A DNA stretch of 64,000 bases from assembly GCF_036320485.1 (NCBI RefSeq), contig NZ_CP132911.1:682001-746000 (forward strand), in the 5' to 3' direction. Shown here piece after piece: positions 37,005 to 44,946 of the stretch. The position numbers and the translations under genes are program-made. Position 1 is the first letter of the stretch. Each line of letters opens with the position of its first letter. The notes beneath the pieces were generated by a model. That model did no database searches. It saw nothing but the letters and a program-made list of their open reading frames with translations, and was not told where the DNA came from. Source of the DNA: Dyella sp. A6. GTDB lineage: Bacteria > Pseudomonadota > Gammaproteobacteria > Xanthomonadales > Rhodanobacteraceae.

Positions 37005-38999
37005 TCAGTGCATGGCCGGTGCGCCGCTCGCATCGGCCAGAATTTTCTGAAGGTTGGCGATGCTGCCATCGAGTCTTCCGCCGATATTCAGGGCTTCCAG
37101 TGCCAGCAACTGTTTATGCGCTTGTTGCAGCTGTCCGTTCACGACCAGCATGCGTGCCAGGGTGATGTGATAAGCCGGCTCATGGGGGTCGGCCTTCACT
37201 GCGGCTTGGGCCATGTCCAGGCCCAGTGCGTGGTTTTCGAGCACGTTCCAGGCGTAATCGCCATAGCCTGCGAGTAGCTGAGGGCTGGGGTTCGGGTACG
37301 AGAGTGCTGCCTGATAGGCTGCGATCATCTTGTCTGGGGGCAGGTTGCAGTCGCCATCACGGGCGCAGTGGGTCAATGCGCTCAGCGAACTCTGATCCTG
37401 CACACCCGGTTTCCGTCTCTTCAATTTGCCGATCAGGCTGTTCCACCACGCATTCTTGATGGGCAGATGCATGCGCGCATTCATAAAAATGAGAGCCTGC
37501 TCCGGCAGGATCGACGAGCCGGGAAGTGCGGCGGCTCGCTCCAGAGGGCCATATGCCATCTTCACGAATGGAGAGGAGGGCTGGTATTGGGAGTCGATGA
37601 TGTAGGTCCGTCCCAGGCTGTATTGGGCCCGTGGAGAGTCGGGTGCGCGGGCGGCCAGTGTTTCGGCCAACGTAAGCGGGTTGCCCCAGGCCATGGCGGT
37701 CATCGCGGTTTCGCCAGTCCACAACAGCAAAAGGCCGACCAGTAGTGTCCGCCTGGCCAGACGGAAATCATTTCCGCCGGATGCGGGTTTGGCAAGGGGT
37801 AGAAGCAAAGGGATCAGGGCCAGCAGCAGGCCGATGCTGGCGAAGTAATTTCGGTGCTCGTAGACCAGTTCCAGCGGCAAAATGGTGCCGGTAAGCAGGT
37901 GGCAGCCGAGGAACCAGGCGATGCCTAGGGCGATCAGTGGGCGCCGAGAGCGTATCCGGATGGCGAACGCCACTAGTGCCATCAGGACCAGAATGCAGGC
38001 CGCTGTGGTCCAGGGATGGAACAGGCCAGTCGATACCCGGAAGTTGTCGTGATAAAACGACAACGCATGTGCCGTAGGCAGTAGTGTCCAGATGATGTAA
38101 TCGACCACGACACGTGCTTCGGTAAGCAGACGGGTGTGCAGGTCGAAGTTGCGACTGGCCCAGTCGGCTGAGTTCAGCACGTTCGGCAACTGCCAGGTCA
38201 GGCCGGCGATCAGCGGCAGCACCAGGACCAACGCAAACAGCCAGAGCAGGCGCTTGTCCCATGCGTGTTTGCCGTTTGGGCTTCCTGTGCCGGGCGTGAA
38301 AGCGGGTGCCTGGAAGTGCGGTAGTGCCCATTCGAACAGCACAGCGTAGAACGGCAGCATGACGGCCGTTTCCTTGGCCAGGATGCCGACCGCTGTCGGT
38401 ACCGTGATGGCGATGACGCAGGCCAGGAATCCCAGGCGACCCGCACGTGCCTGCGCCGGCGCCGTGGCCTGTTGTGCAAGCATGCGGCGGCGTCCGCTGA
38501 CATAGATGATCAGACCGACCAGTACGAATAAATTGGCCAGGCTCTCCATGCGCTGCACGGTGTAGAGCACGCCAGTCAGGTTGATCGGTAGCAGCATCCA
38601 TGCGGCGGCGATGACGGCGGCGATGCGTGCACGCTGTTCGCCATCGGCTTCTGGTTCGGACCATTGCAGAAGGCTGCGTGCAAGCAGGAAAACCAGCATG
38701 CCGTTCAGCAGATGGATGACCAGGTTGGTCAGCTTCATCCAGTATGGATCCAGCCCTGCCAGCAGGTAGTTGAGTGCGAACGTCAATGACGCCAGAGGGC
38801 GCTTGAACTCGCTGGAGGGAGACGACAGCGCAGCCCTTGCCAGGTCGGGTAGGCTGAAGTGATGGATTTGCAGCCCCGTGTTCTCGACGATGTTGGGATA
38901 GTCGTCGAACAGCCAGCCACCGGAAAGGCCGGGCCAGTAGGCGAGTGCGGTTACGAACAATGCAGCTGTGAGAATGAACCTGGATGATACCGAACGCAT
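37005..38999 (-). CDS. TMTC/PMT-like GT-C membrane protein with TPR tail, copy A
   Basis: A 664-residue membrane protein resembling bacterial TMTC-like O-mannosyltransferases. The first periplasmic loop carries WPGLSGGWLFDDYPN (near 22-36) with the acidic pair expected at a GT-C active site; further marks are FKRPLASLTF, LYTVQRMESL and LELVYEHRNY. About 10-12 helices span residues 8-420, followed by a soluble TPR-like tail (about 440-664; AAVKADPHEPAYHITLARML). It is the last gene of the pilA-GT-C unit and overlaps copy B by one base (TAATG). The reaction is inferred: transfer of a lipid-linked sugar to a periplasmic protein, pilin being the nearest candidate. Confidence 0.7.
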   Translation of the reverse strand: MRSVSSRFILTAALFVTALAYWPGLSGGWLFDDYPNIVENTGLQIHHFSLPDLARAALSSPSSEFKRPLASLTFALNYLLAGLDPYWMKLTNLVIHLLNGMLVFLLARSLLQWSEPEADGEQRARIAAVIAAAWMLLPINLTGVLYTVQRMESLANLFVLVGLIIYVSGRRRMLAQQATAPAQARAGRLGFLACVIAITVPTAVGILAKETAVMLPFYAVLFEWALPHFQAPAFTPGTGSPNGKHAWDKRLLWLFALVLVLPLIAGLTWQLPNVLNSADWASRNFDLHTRLLTEARVVVDYIIWTLLPTAHALSFYHDNFRVSTGLFHPWTTAACILVLMALVAFAIRIRSRRPLIALGIAWFLGCHLLTGTILPLELVYEHRNYFASIGLLLALIPLLLPLAKPASGGNDFRLARRTLLVGLLLLWTGETAMTAMAWGNPLTLAETLAARAPDSPRAQYSLGRTYIIDSQYQPSSPFVKMAYGPLERAAALPGSSILPEQALIFMNARMHLPIKNAWWNSLIGKLKRRKPGVQDQSSLSALTHCARDGDCNLPPDKMIAAYQAALSYPNPSPQLLAGYGDYAWNVLENHALGLDMAQAAVKADPHEPAYHITLARMLVVNGQLQQAHKQLLALEALNIGGRLDGSIANLQKILADASGAPAMH

Positions 39000-41014
39000 T
39001 AGTGGACGATGCCTTGGGGGGAGTCGAGATGTGATGAGCCAGTTTCAGCATGCTGTGTGGCGGCATTGAGCTGCTTTTGCAGGGCGGCAATTTCACTAGG
39101 CCAATAATGCTGGCGTTTGAGTATCCAGGCGTGCAGCATCGGCATCCCGAAACCCGGTGGCATTTCTTGGTGTTGTACGCGCTGGTAGTGATTCAGCAAA
39201 CTAAGCCCGAGCTTTGGGTAGCCGGCAGACCCAAGTGTTGCTGCAGCCTGTAGTGCAAAACTTGGGTGAACTTGTATGTCCAAAGCCTGCGTAAAATCAG
39301 CTTGTGCGGTGTGAGCGTGCTTCTCTCTTAGAGCAATCAAACCGCGAAGGTATGTCAAATCCTGTCTGGGGCCGGGAAGGTCAAGCTTGCGATTTTTTAG
39401 CCCGTCGTTGATCAAATTCTGAAGGAGCGCTGGAGTCATGCCGGCACAGTGCCCAGACATGGCCAGAGGCAGCGAGCGCTCAAACCAGCGAACGAAGAGT
39501 GTGCCAGTGGCGGCAGTGTGTAGCATTGCGTATTTCGTGTCCGTGATCGTGCCGGGGACGATATGCCCGAGCATGCACTCCGCATCAATCAGGTTAAAAG
39601 CTAGCTGAGCTTGATCGGGCTGGGCAGCAAGAAGTTTTCCAAGAGTTGCTACGGCATTTTTGGCATGTCCATTGGACATTTCGATCTCGGCTGCATTCGC
39701 CTGCGCACGGGGGGAGTCCGGATTAATCTTTGCCCAAATGAGTCCTTGAGCTTCCATATTTCCCCAAACACTGGCTCGTTCGTAAGTCATACAAGCCAGA
39801 GTTAGGGGTAGTAAGACTGTCAGCGCCAATTTGACCTGGCGAAGGCTGCGCTCATTGGTAAGCCACAATGCAAGTGGCCAGAACATCAAAAGCGCTGGGG
39901 TATAGTTGCGGTGCTCGAAATAGAGCTCTAGCGGAATCGAGGTAGATTCCAAAAGCTGGCCAGCGAAATAAAATAGAACCGCAAGCGCTAGTGCCGGTCG
40001 GTGTCGACGTTGCCACCAGGCCAGCGCAATCAATGCCGTAACCGCAGCCAATGCGAAAACAGTAGTGATTGGACTTAGCAAGGACGTTGAAGCTGTAAAT
40101 TGGTCGTTGAATAGCCCGCTTGAGAATGGCCGGGGTAGCCATAGCAGCTGAAGATAGTCCATGAGCACGCGTGGCTCGGTCATCAAACGTTGGGCGTAAC
40201 TCCAAGAGCGGTTGCTTGCTAAGCCGCCCTGCGCAATGCCGTGAATGCCTATGTAGAAGAGATAGGTGCCGACAAGTGTTGCGGGTATCAGTCCGAACGC
40301 GATCAATATCGTCTGGTACACACGGGAGGCCGTTTGTCCGGTTATCCGTTGTCTCGATGCCAGCACCGTGGCCTCAATGAGCAGTGCATAGATCGGTAGG
40401 AGTACGCCATTGGCCTTGGCCAATGTTCCGAGCAACGTGAAGCCACCAAGTCCGAGCATGGACCAGAGGGTGCCTGCTTTCAGATGGTTGCTCGCGAGAA
40501 GCGTCCGCCCGTGAATCCATAGCAGTAATCCTGCCATACAGCAGGTTGCCACAAGCATGGCTTCGCGCTGCACGATATAAAGTGTGGTCGATACCATTAA
40601 GGGGTGTAGTAGCCAAAAGGCGCACCCAAGCAGCGCAGCGGTTCGCACTCGCCGGCGTTCTATCTCCAGTAGCTCACCAAGCTTGGTCAGCAGTGCATAC
40701 AGCAGCAATCCATTGACCAGATGGATGCACAAGTTGGTGCGTTTGAACGGAAGCGGACTGGCAGGCCAGTTTCGTGCATCCAACAAGAACGTCAGCATGG
40801 CGAGCGGGCGACCGGCGGGGTCAGCTGTGCCCGAAGTGATGTAACGCCAGAATGTATGCCAGTGCACGACAGGTCCCTGTGCACCAAGCGCCGGCAAGCT
40901 GCCCAAGTCATCGAACAGATAGCCGCCTGACAAGCCTGGCCAGTACGCATATGCCGCAAGCGAGATCGGCAAGAGGATAGCGAAAAAGGTCAGCAGGTGT
41001 GATCGAATTTGCAT
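38999..41014 (-). CDS. TMTC/PMT-like GT-C membrane protein with TPR tail, copy B
   Basis: A 671-residue paralogue of the downstream gene. The two share WPGLSGG(W/Y)LFDD in the first loop, RPLAMLTFLLD, the (K/R)xTNLxIHLxNG block, LYIVQREAML, and LELYFEHRNY, while the rest has diverged strongly, including a different C-terminal TPR-like tail (about 450-640). Codon use is more AT-rich than in copy A. It starts 72 bases after the pilin stop, behind a terminator hairpin, so it is probably expressed by limited read-through from the pilin promoter. Function inferred as protein (pilin) glycosylation; no experiment is known to me for this subgroup. Confidence 0.7.
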   Translation of the reverse strand: MQIRSHLLTFFAILLPISLAAYAYWPGLSGGYLFDDLGSLPALGAQGPVVHWHTFWRYITSGTADPAGRPLAMLTFLLDARNWPASPLPFKRTNLCIHLVNGLLLYALLTKLGELLEIERRRVRTAALLGCAFWLLHPLMVSTTLYIVQREAMLVATCCMAGLLLWIHGRTLLASNHLKAGTLWSMLGLGGFTLLGTLAKANGVLLPIYALLIEATVLASRQRITGQTASRVYQTILIAFGLIPATLVGTYLFYIGIHGIAQGGLASNRSWSYAQRLMTEPRVLMDYLQLLWLPRPFSSGLFNDQFTASTSLLSPITTVFALAAVTALIALAWWQRRHRPALALAVLFYFAGQLLESTSIPLELYFEHRNYTPALLMFWPLALWLTNERSLRQVKLALTVLLPLTLACMTYERASVWGNMEAQGLIWAKINPDSPRAQANAAEIEMSNGHAKNAVATLGKLLAAQPDQAQLAFNLIDAECMLGHIVPGTITDTKYAMLHTAATGTLFVRWFERSLPLAMSGHCAGMTPALLQNLINDGLKNRKLDLPGPRQDLTYLRGLIALREKHAHTAQADFTQALDIQVHPSFALQAAATLGSAGYPKLGLSLLNHYQRVQHQEMPPGFGMPMLHAWILKRQHYWPSEIAALQKQLNAATQHAETGSSHLDSPQGIVH

Positions 41015-41034
41015 ACGAGCGTGGATATCAAAGT

Positions 41035-41063
41035 GAGAAGGGCCGCACTAGGCGGCCCTTCTC
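41035..41063 (-). terminator. Hairpin between pilin 1 and the GT-C genes
   Basis: A perfect 12-bp stem (GAGAAGGGCCGC with its complement) and a 5-base loop lie 22 bases past the pilin stop on the minus strand. The following ACTTTGAT has only a short T-run, so termination is likely partial, giving abundant pilin mRNA and a little read-through into the GT-C genes. Confidence 0.75.
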
Positions 41064-41085
41064 GATCTTACGCTTCTCGCTGGGA

Positions 41086-41532
41086 TCAACGGCAAGAGGA
41101 CGGAAGATACTTCGGGTCTACAGTGGTGTAAGACGCATTGTTGCAGGTCCAGGTGATGCTGCCACCGTTTGGTGTCGCAGAAAGGGAAAAGTACTTGCCC
41201 TGGATAGCCTTATTGGCCGTGGTGCTATTGAACTGTGCCTCAATCACGCCTGGCTTGGTGCCAACATTGACATTGGCGACATACTTGCCGCTGATGGATG
41301 CCGCGTTCGTGGGAAGGCCGGCCGACGCGTTGCTACCCGGGAATGTACCGTAGTTGGAGTAGTACTCCGAGATAGCTGTCTTTGCGCCATCGGTGAGCAC
41401 CGCACCTTCAGATACCTGCGAACGGATCAGGTAATTCTGGTAGGCCGGAATGGCGATGGCGGCAAGAATCGCGATGATCGCCACGACGATCATCAGTTCG
41501 ATCAGGGTAAAGCCCTTCTGCAGGTTCTTCAT
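41086..41532 (-). CDS. pilA: Type IV major pilin (PilA), copy 1
   Basis: A 148-residue type IVa prepilin. The leader MKNLQKG is cut before Phe ([20 protein letters not shown], Glu5 of the mature chain present), followed by [14 protein letters not shown] and a variable globular domain. Two C-terminal cysteines (WTCNNA and SSCR) bound a disulfide loop containing DPKYLP. The C-terminus is Arg, with no terminal Ser. The ribosome site is AGAGGAA. A sigma-54 promoter lies about 125 bases upstream. The mature first 40 residues are almost identical to copy 2; the rest differs. Confidence 0.94.
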   Translation of the reverse strand: MKNLQKGFTLIELMIVVAIIAILAAIAIPAYQNYLIRSQVSEGAVLTDGAKTAISEYYSNYGTFPGSNASAGLPTNAASISGKYVANVNVGTKPGVIEAQFNSTTANKAIQGKYFSLSATPNGGSITWTCNNASYTTVDPKYLPSSCR

Positions 41533-41861
41533 GGTAGTTCCTCTAATTGGCTAGCTAGCGTAGAACGCCCCCTGGGTTCCGGCCCCGATACCCCCTAGGT
41601 AGGCTCGAACCCCATTACGTCATGGTCAGGAACGACCAGGAAGCTGACGGAAGTGAAGCATCATGCGTGCCACAGCGTCCGTTCGGATATTGCCGCATAT
41701 CCGGCGCCATGACTACTGTGCAAGCTGTCACGAAAGGCGGCTTCCACGCCGAAATCCGTCGAAAGCTACCTGTTGGCGCCAGTTGTAGAAAGCGTCTGAG
41801 GCATGGCCATGTCGGGCAGAACGTGACACTTTTTGTCAGCTTCGGACATGTGCAGACGAAG
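41533..41861. other. 329-base leader/intergenic region between the two pilin genes
   Basis: This non-coding stretch holds the sigma-54 promoter of pilin 1 (41657-41672) and about 110 bases of untranslated leader. CCCCCTAGG at 41591-41599 also occurs in the leader of pilin 2 (42315-42323), perhaps a remnant of the duplication. No clear terminator was found for pilin 2, although a short TGACA-AAAAG-TGTCA inverted repeat lies at about 41824-41838. Confidence 0.5.
41657..41672 (-). promoter_or_regulatory. Sigma-54 promoter of pilin 1
   Basis: On the minus strand the sequence is TGGCACGCATGATGCT. It matches the RpoN consensus TGGCACG-N4-TTGCW at every position except one (A for the first T of TTGC), with the invariant GG and GC at correct spacing. 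Transcription would start near 41645. RpoN with PilR control is the rule for pilA in Pseudomonas and Xanthomonas; a PilR site was not identified. Confidence 0.85.
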
Positions 41862-42305
41862 TCAACTACGACAGACCGAAGGTAGATACTTAGGGTCTAG
41901 GGTCGTACCGGTGCTATTGCAGCTCCACTTGATGCTTCCGGTCCCGGAGGTGGGTGAAAGCACCAGTTGCTGACTGCGAATGGCCGCATTGGCCTGTGAA
42001 GTGTCGTAGGAAACAGTGATCTTGCCTCCTGTGACATCAACCCGCGAAACATACTTGCCGATGATTGAGCCTGGCGATGGCAACCCGGCAGTCTGGTTGC
42101 TGGGAGGGAACTGGCCGGTATTCGAGACATAATCCCAGACGGCAGCCTTGGCGCCGCTGGCCAGGCTCATGCCCTCGCTGACCTGTGCACGTATCAGATA
42201 GTTCTGGTAAGCCGGGATGGCAATGGCTGCGAGAATGGCGATGATCGCCACGACGATCATCAGCTCAATCAGTGTGAAGCCCCGCGAATAGGGTTGGCTG
42301 GACAT
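41862..42305 (-). CDS. pilA: Type IV major pilin (PilA), copy 2
   Basis: A 147-residue type IVa prepilin with leader MSSQPYSRG cut before [20 protein letters not shown], then [14 protein letters not shown]. The globular part differs from copy 1 but keeps the disulfide loop (WSCNSTG ... DPKYLPSVC). It ends CRS: a serine is the last residue, as in Pseudomonas pilins that TfpO glycosylates at the C-terminal Ser. ATG 42305 has an AGGGGGAA site; an upstream in-frame codon would add a non-pilin extension. It has its own sigma-54 promoter 35 bases upstream. Confidence 0.93.
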   Translation of the reverse strand: MSSQPYSRGFTLIELMIVVAIIAILAAIAIPAYQNYLIRAQVSEGMSLASGAKAAVWDYVSNTGQFPPSNQTAGLPSPGSIIGKYVSRVDVTGGKITVSYDTSQANAAIRSQQLVLSPTSGTGSIKWSCNSTGTTLDPKYLPSVCRS

Positions 42306-42339
42306 GATTTGGTTCCCCCTAGGAATGCTCTCAGCCCGT

Positions 42340-42355
42340 AGCACTTCCCGTACCA
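42340..42355 (-). promoter_or_regulatory. Sigma-54 promoter of pilin 2
   Basis: On the minus strand the sequence is TGGTACGGGAAGTGCT. It matches TGGCACG-N4-TTGCW except T for the C after GG and G for the first T of TTGC; the GG and GC spacing is exact. Transcription would start near 42328, leaving a leader of only about 23 bases, much shorter than for pilin 1. Confidence 0.75.
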
Positions 42356-42398
42356 AAAGTCCTGTGGCCAGCAAGTAAGTTTGATTTCGTGACTCGCC

Positions 42399-43778
42399 TC
42401 ACACTTTGTTTCTTGGTTCCTGCGGCGTTGGATTTTGACGCAGGGCTTGTACCCACATGGCCATGCGCCAGCAGGCATAGATCGCCAGCAAAATCTCGAA
42501 GCCTCGATATGGGATGGAATAGCGAGGCTCGGATTGCAGTATCGAATAGACGGTGGTGACATACAGAGAAAGAAGCGCCACTGAGCCAGCAAGGGGGGCT
42601 ATGTATCGATACCGGTAAAACACTGTGATGCAGCCACCCAGGGCAAGCAGCATCAATAACGGATTGATCGCTTTACAGATCGAGGCCAGTGCCTCGAAGA
42701 GGGGCATCTCGTCGAAAGGAGAGCGAAGTGTCGGATATACGTAGATGTCGCCCTGGCCAATCTGAATGTTCCATCCCCAGAGGGCGAACGGTTTGCGCAG
42801 GTACCATGCCAGATAGTGCAGAGGCCGGGCTCCGATCCGATGCGCGATAAGGGCGATGCCTGCGCGCGGTGTGGTTTGGAGCACATCGTCTTCGTGCTGG
42901 ATGGCTTGAAGTATCTGCTTTGCCTCAGGGTTGCCCTGGACTGCTGCACGGTATGCGGGATGATATTCCGGCCACGACCCCTGGACGAAGTTGAGAAGTG
43001 CGCGCCCTGTGGATGTGGATGAGGCGTCGTGCGAAGGCAGCCGGGCATTGCGAATGCTCCACGCTGCAGGCAGGGCCAGAGACGAAAGCATCAGTGCGAG
43101 AAGCAGGCGACGATTCACTGTCTTCTGCCAAAGCAAAGCCAAGGCAACAAGCGGGGCAAAAGGAATCAGTACGGCATTGGTCAGGGCGGCAGCACTGAAG
43201 GCAAGGCCGGCAGCGATGGCCCAACCTTTTTTCGTCTGATTGAAAGCGCGACTAAGGCAGTAGAAGCCCAACGCACATAGAAAGCCGAATAGCGTCTCGC
43301 TCAATAGGAAGCTTGTAATTGTCACGCTGTGTGGCCAGACGGCCATCAAAAGCCCTGCGGCGAATAGCCAGCGAGCGGGCAACCAGGTGCGTGCAGCAGC
43401 CACCAGCAACGTGACTGTAGATGCGCCCAATGCAGCCTGGACCATCAGTACGGTCGGGTACCAGATCGCAAACCCGGGAAACAGTTTCATCCAGATGGCG
43501 AGGAACAACGGGTAGCCGGGATCGCGGAAACTGTCCGGTGTGACTATATGGCTGTGGGGTGCTGCCTGGGAAAAGATCCAATGGTGCGCAAGGTTCCAGG
43601 CGTAGGCGTGGTATTGAACGGCATCGCCACGGATGGGTAGGTAAACCACGGCATGTGCAACATAGAACCAGCGCAGCCCGAGGGCGATCACGCCAATCAG
43701 CGCCAACATTGAAAACCAGCGTGCGCTGGTGAGTCCGGATGCTGGGTCAAGGTAAGTCTTTTGTTTGTTCTGGCGCAT
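42399..43778 (-). CDS. GT-C family (ArnT/PMT-like) membrane glycosyltransferase
   Basis: A 459-residue inner-membrane protein with about 10-11 helices. The first periplasmic loop contains LPIRGDAVQYHAYAWNL and later RDPGYPLFLAIW, the arrangement typical of GT39/GT83-like transferases that use polyprenyl-phosphate sugars (acidic residue near the first helix, then PGYP). Unlike the two TMTC-like genes it lacks a TPR tail. It lies 93 bases upstream of pilin 2 on the same strand. The acceptor could be pilin, lipid A or a glycan; family membership is fairly clear, the substrate is not. Confidence 0.72.
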   Translation of the reverse strand: MRQNKQKTYLDPASGLTSARWFSMLALIGVIALGLRWFYVAHAVVYLPIRGDAVQYHAYAWNLAHHWIFSQAAPHSHIVTPDSFRDPGYPLFLAIWMKLFPGFAIWYPTVLMVQAALGASTVTLLVAAARTWLPARWLFAAGLLMAVWPHSVTITSFLLSETLFGFLCALGFYCLSRAFNQTKKGWAIAAGLAFSAAALTNAVLIPFAPLVALALLWQKTVNRRLLLALMLSSLALPAAWSIRNARLPSHDASSTSTGRALLNFVQGSWPEYHPAYRAAVQGNPEAKQILQAIQHEDDVLQTTPRAGIALIAHRIGARPLHYLAWYLRKPFALWGWNIQIGQGDIYVYPTLRSPFDEMPLFEALASICKAINPLLMLLALGGCITVFYRYRYIAPLAGSVALLSLYVTTVYSILQSEPRYSIPYRGFEILLAIYACWRMAMWVQALRQNPTPQEPRNKV

Positions 43779-43895
43779 GTTTCCGTTCCCCTGGATGGCT
43801 CAATGCCGTGCACCACGCTTGACTGAGTGCATAGGTCGATGGCCTGCGCTCGGTATAGTACGGGACTTTGGTGGGCTTGAATGCGGGTGAGTAGG

Positions 43896-44909
43896 CTAAA
43901 GCCAGCGAGCGCGCCTCAGTACTGCATAGATGCCGCCCACCAGGCACGCCACCACCGCGATGATGGTGGGGTAGGCCCATGGCCTGGCCAATTCGGGCAT
44001 GTGCACGAAGTTCATGCCGTACCAACTGGTGATCAGTGTGGGCGCGGCTAGCATGGCGGCCCAGCCGGCCAACTTTTTCATCACTTCATTCTGGCCAAAC
44101 GTCACCAGTGACAGATTCACGTTGATGGCGGCATTGAGCATCTCGCGCATCGCGCCAATCGACTCGTTGACGCGGAACACGTGATCGTAGATGTCGCGGA
44201 AATAGGCACGCAGTTCCTCGGGAATCAGCTGCGGATGCAGGCGCACAAGTTGGCTGATAATGTCCTGCATCGGAGCCACCGCGAGCCGCAGCGTCATGAG
44301 ATCTCGCTGCATGTCGTAAAGACGGCGGACCGTACCGCGGTTGAAGGTGGCCGAAAAAATGTCCTGTTCGAGTTCCTGCAGTTCCTCGCGGAAGTCGCGC
44401 ACGATCGGCAACAGGTTGTCGACAATGAAGTCCAGTACGCCATACAGGCCGTAACTTGGGCCTAGCGCGAGCATTTCAGGCGCATGTTCGCAGTGGCGGC
44501 GCGCGGGTGCGTAGGACAGCGAAGCGCCATGGCGCACCGTCACCAGGTAGCGTGGACCCAGAAAGATGTGCGTCTCGCCAAACGCGATGTTGCCGCTGAC
44601 GTGCTGGGCGGTCTGCACCACGATGAACAGCGAGTCGCCATAGGCTTCGATCTTGGTGCGCTGATGAGCGTGCTGGGCATCTTCGATGGCCAGGTCGTGC
44701 AGGTCGAATTCACGCTGTAGCTTCAGCAGCAGCTGTTCGTCCGGCTCGTGCAGCCCCACCCACACAAATGTGTTGGGTGATTCAAGCGTCTCGCTGATGG
44801 CATCGATGTCGATGTCGCCGATGCGTGTGCCGTCATTGCGGTAGGCGACACAGTTGACGACCATCGGCGTGCTGCCCGCTTCCCGTGCAATCGAATCCTG
44901 AGTGCTCAT
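43896..44909 (-). CDS. corA: CorA-type divalent cation channel
   Basis: CorA is the pentameric magnesium (and cobalt) channel. The 337-residue protein has the large cytoplasmic funnel domain (about 1-270), the stalk helix, and two C-terminal membrane helices with the selectivity motif YGMNF between them; the tail is basic (LRRARWL). The canonical GMN is intact. ATG 44909 is preferred; ATG 44918 and a TTG at 44945 are in frame, and none has a strong ribosome site. It follows the DUF4105 gene closely and may share its transcript. Confidence 0.92.
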   Translation of the reverse strand: MSTQDSIAREAGSTPMVVNCVAYRNDGTRIGDIDIDAISETLESPNTFVWVGLHEPDEQLLLKLQREFDLHDLAIEDAQHAHQRTKIEAYGDSLFIVVQTAQHVSGNIAFGETHIFLGPRYLVTVRHGASLSYAPARRHCEHAPEMLALGPSYGLYGVLDFIVDNLLPIVRDFREELQELEQDIFSATFNRGTVRRLYDMQRDLMTLRLAVAPMQDIISQLVRLHPQLIPEELRAYFRDIYDHVFRVNESIGAMREMLNAAINVNLSLVTFGQNEVMKKLAGWAAMLAAPTLITSWYGMNFVHMPELARPWAYPTIIAVVACLVGGIYAVLRRARWL

Positions 44910-44946
44910 GCATTGCATGATGCCGCGAGCAATGCGATGCGGCAAT

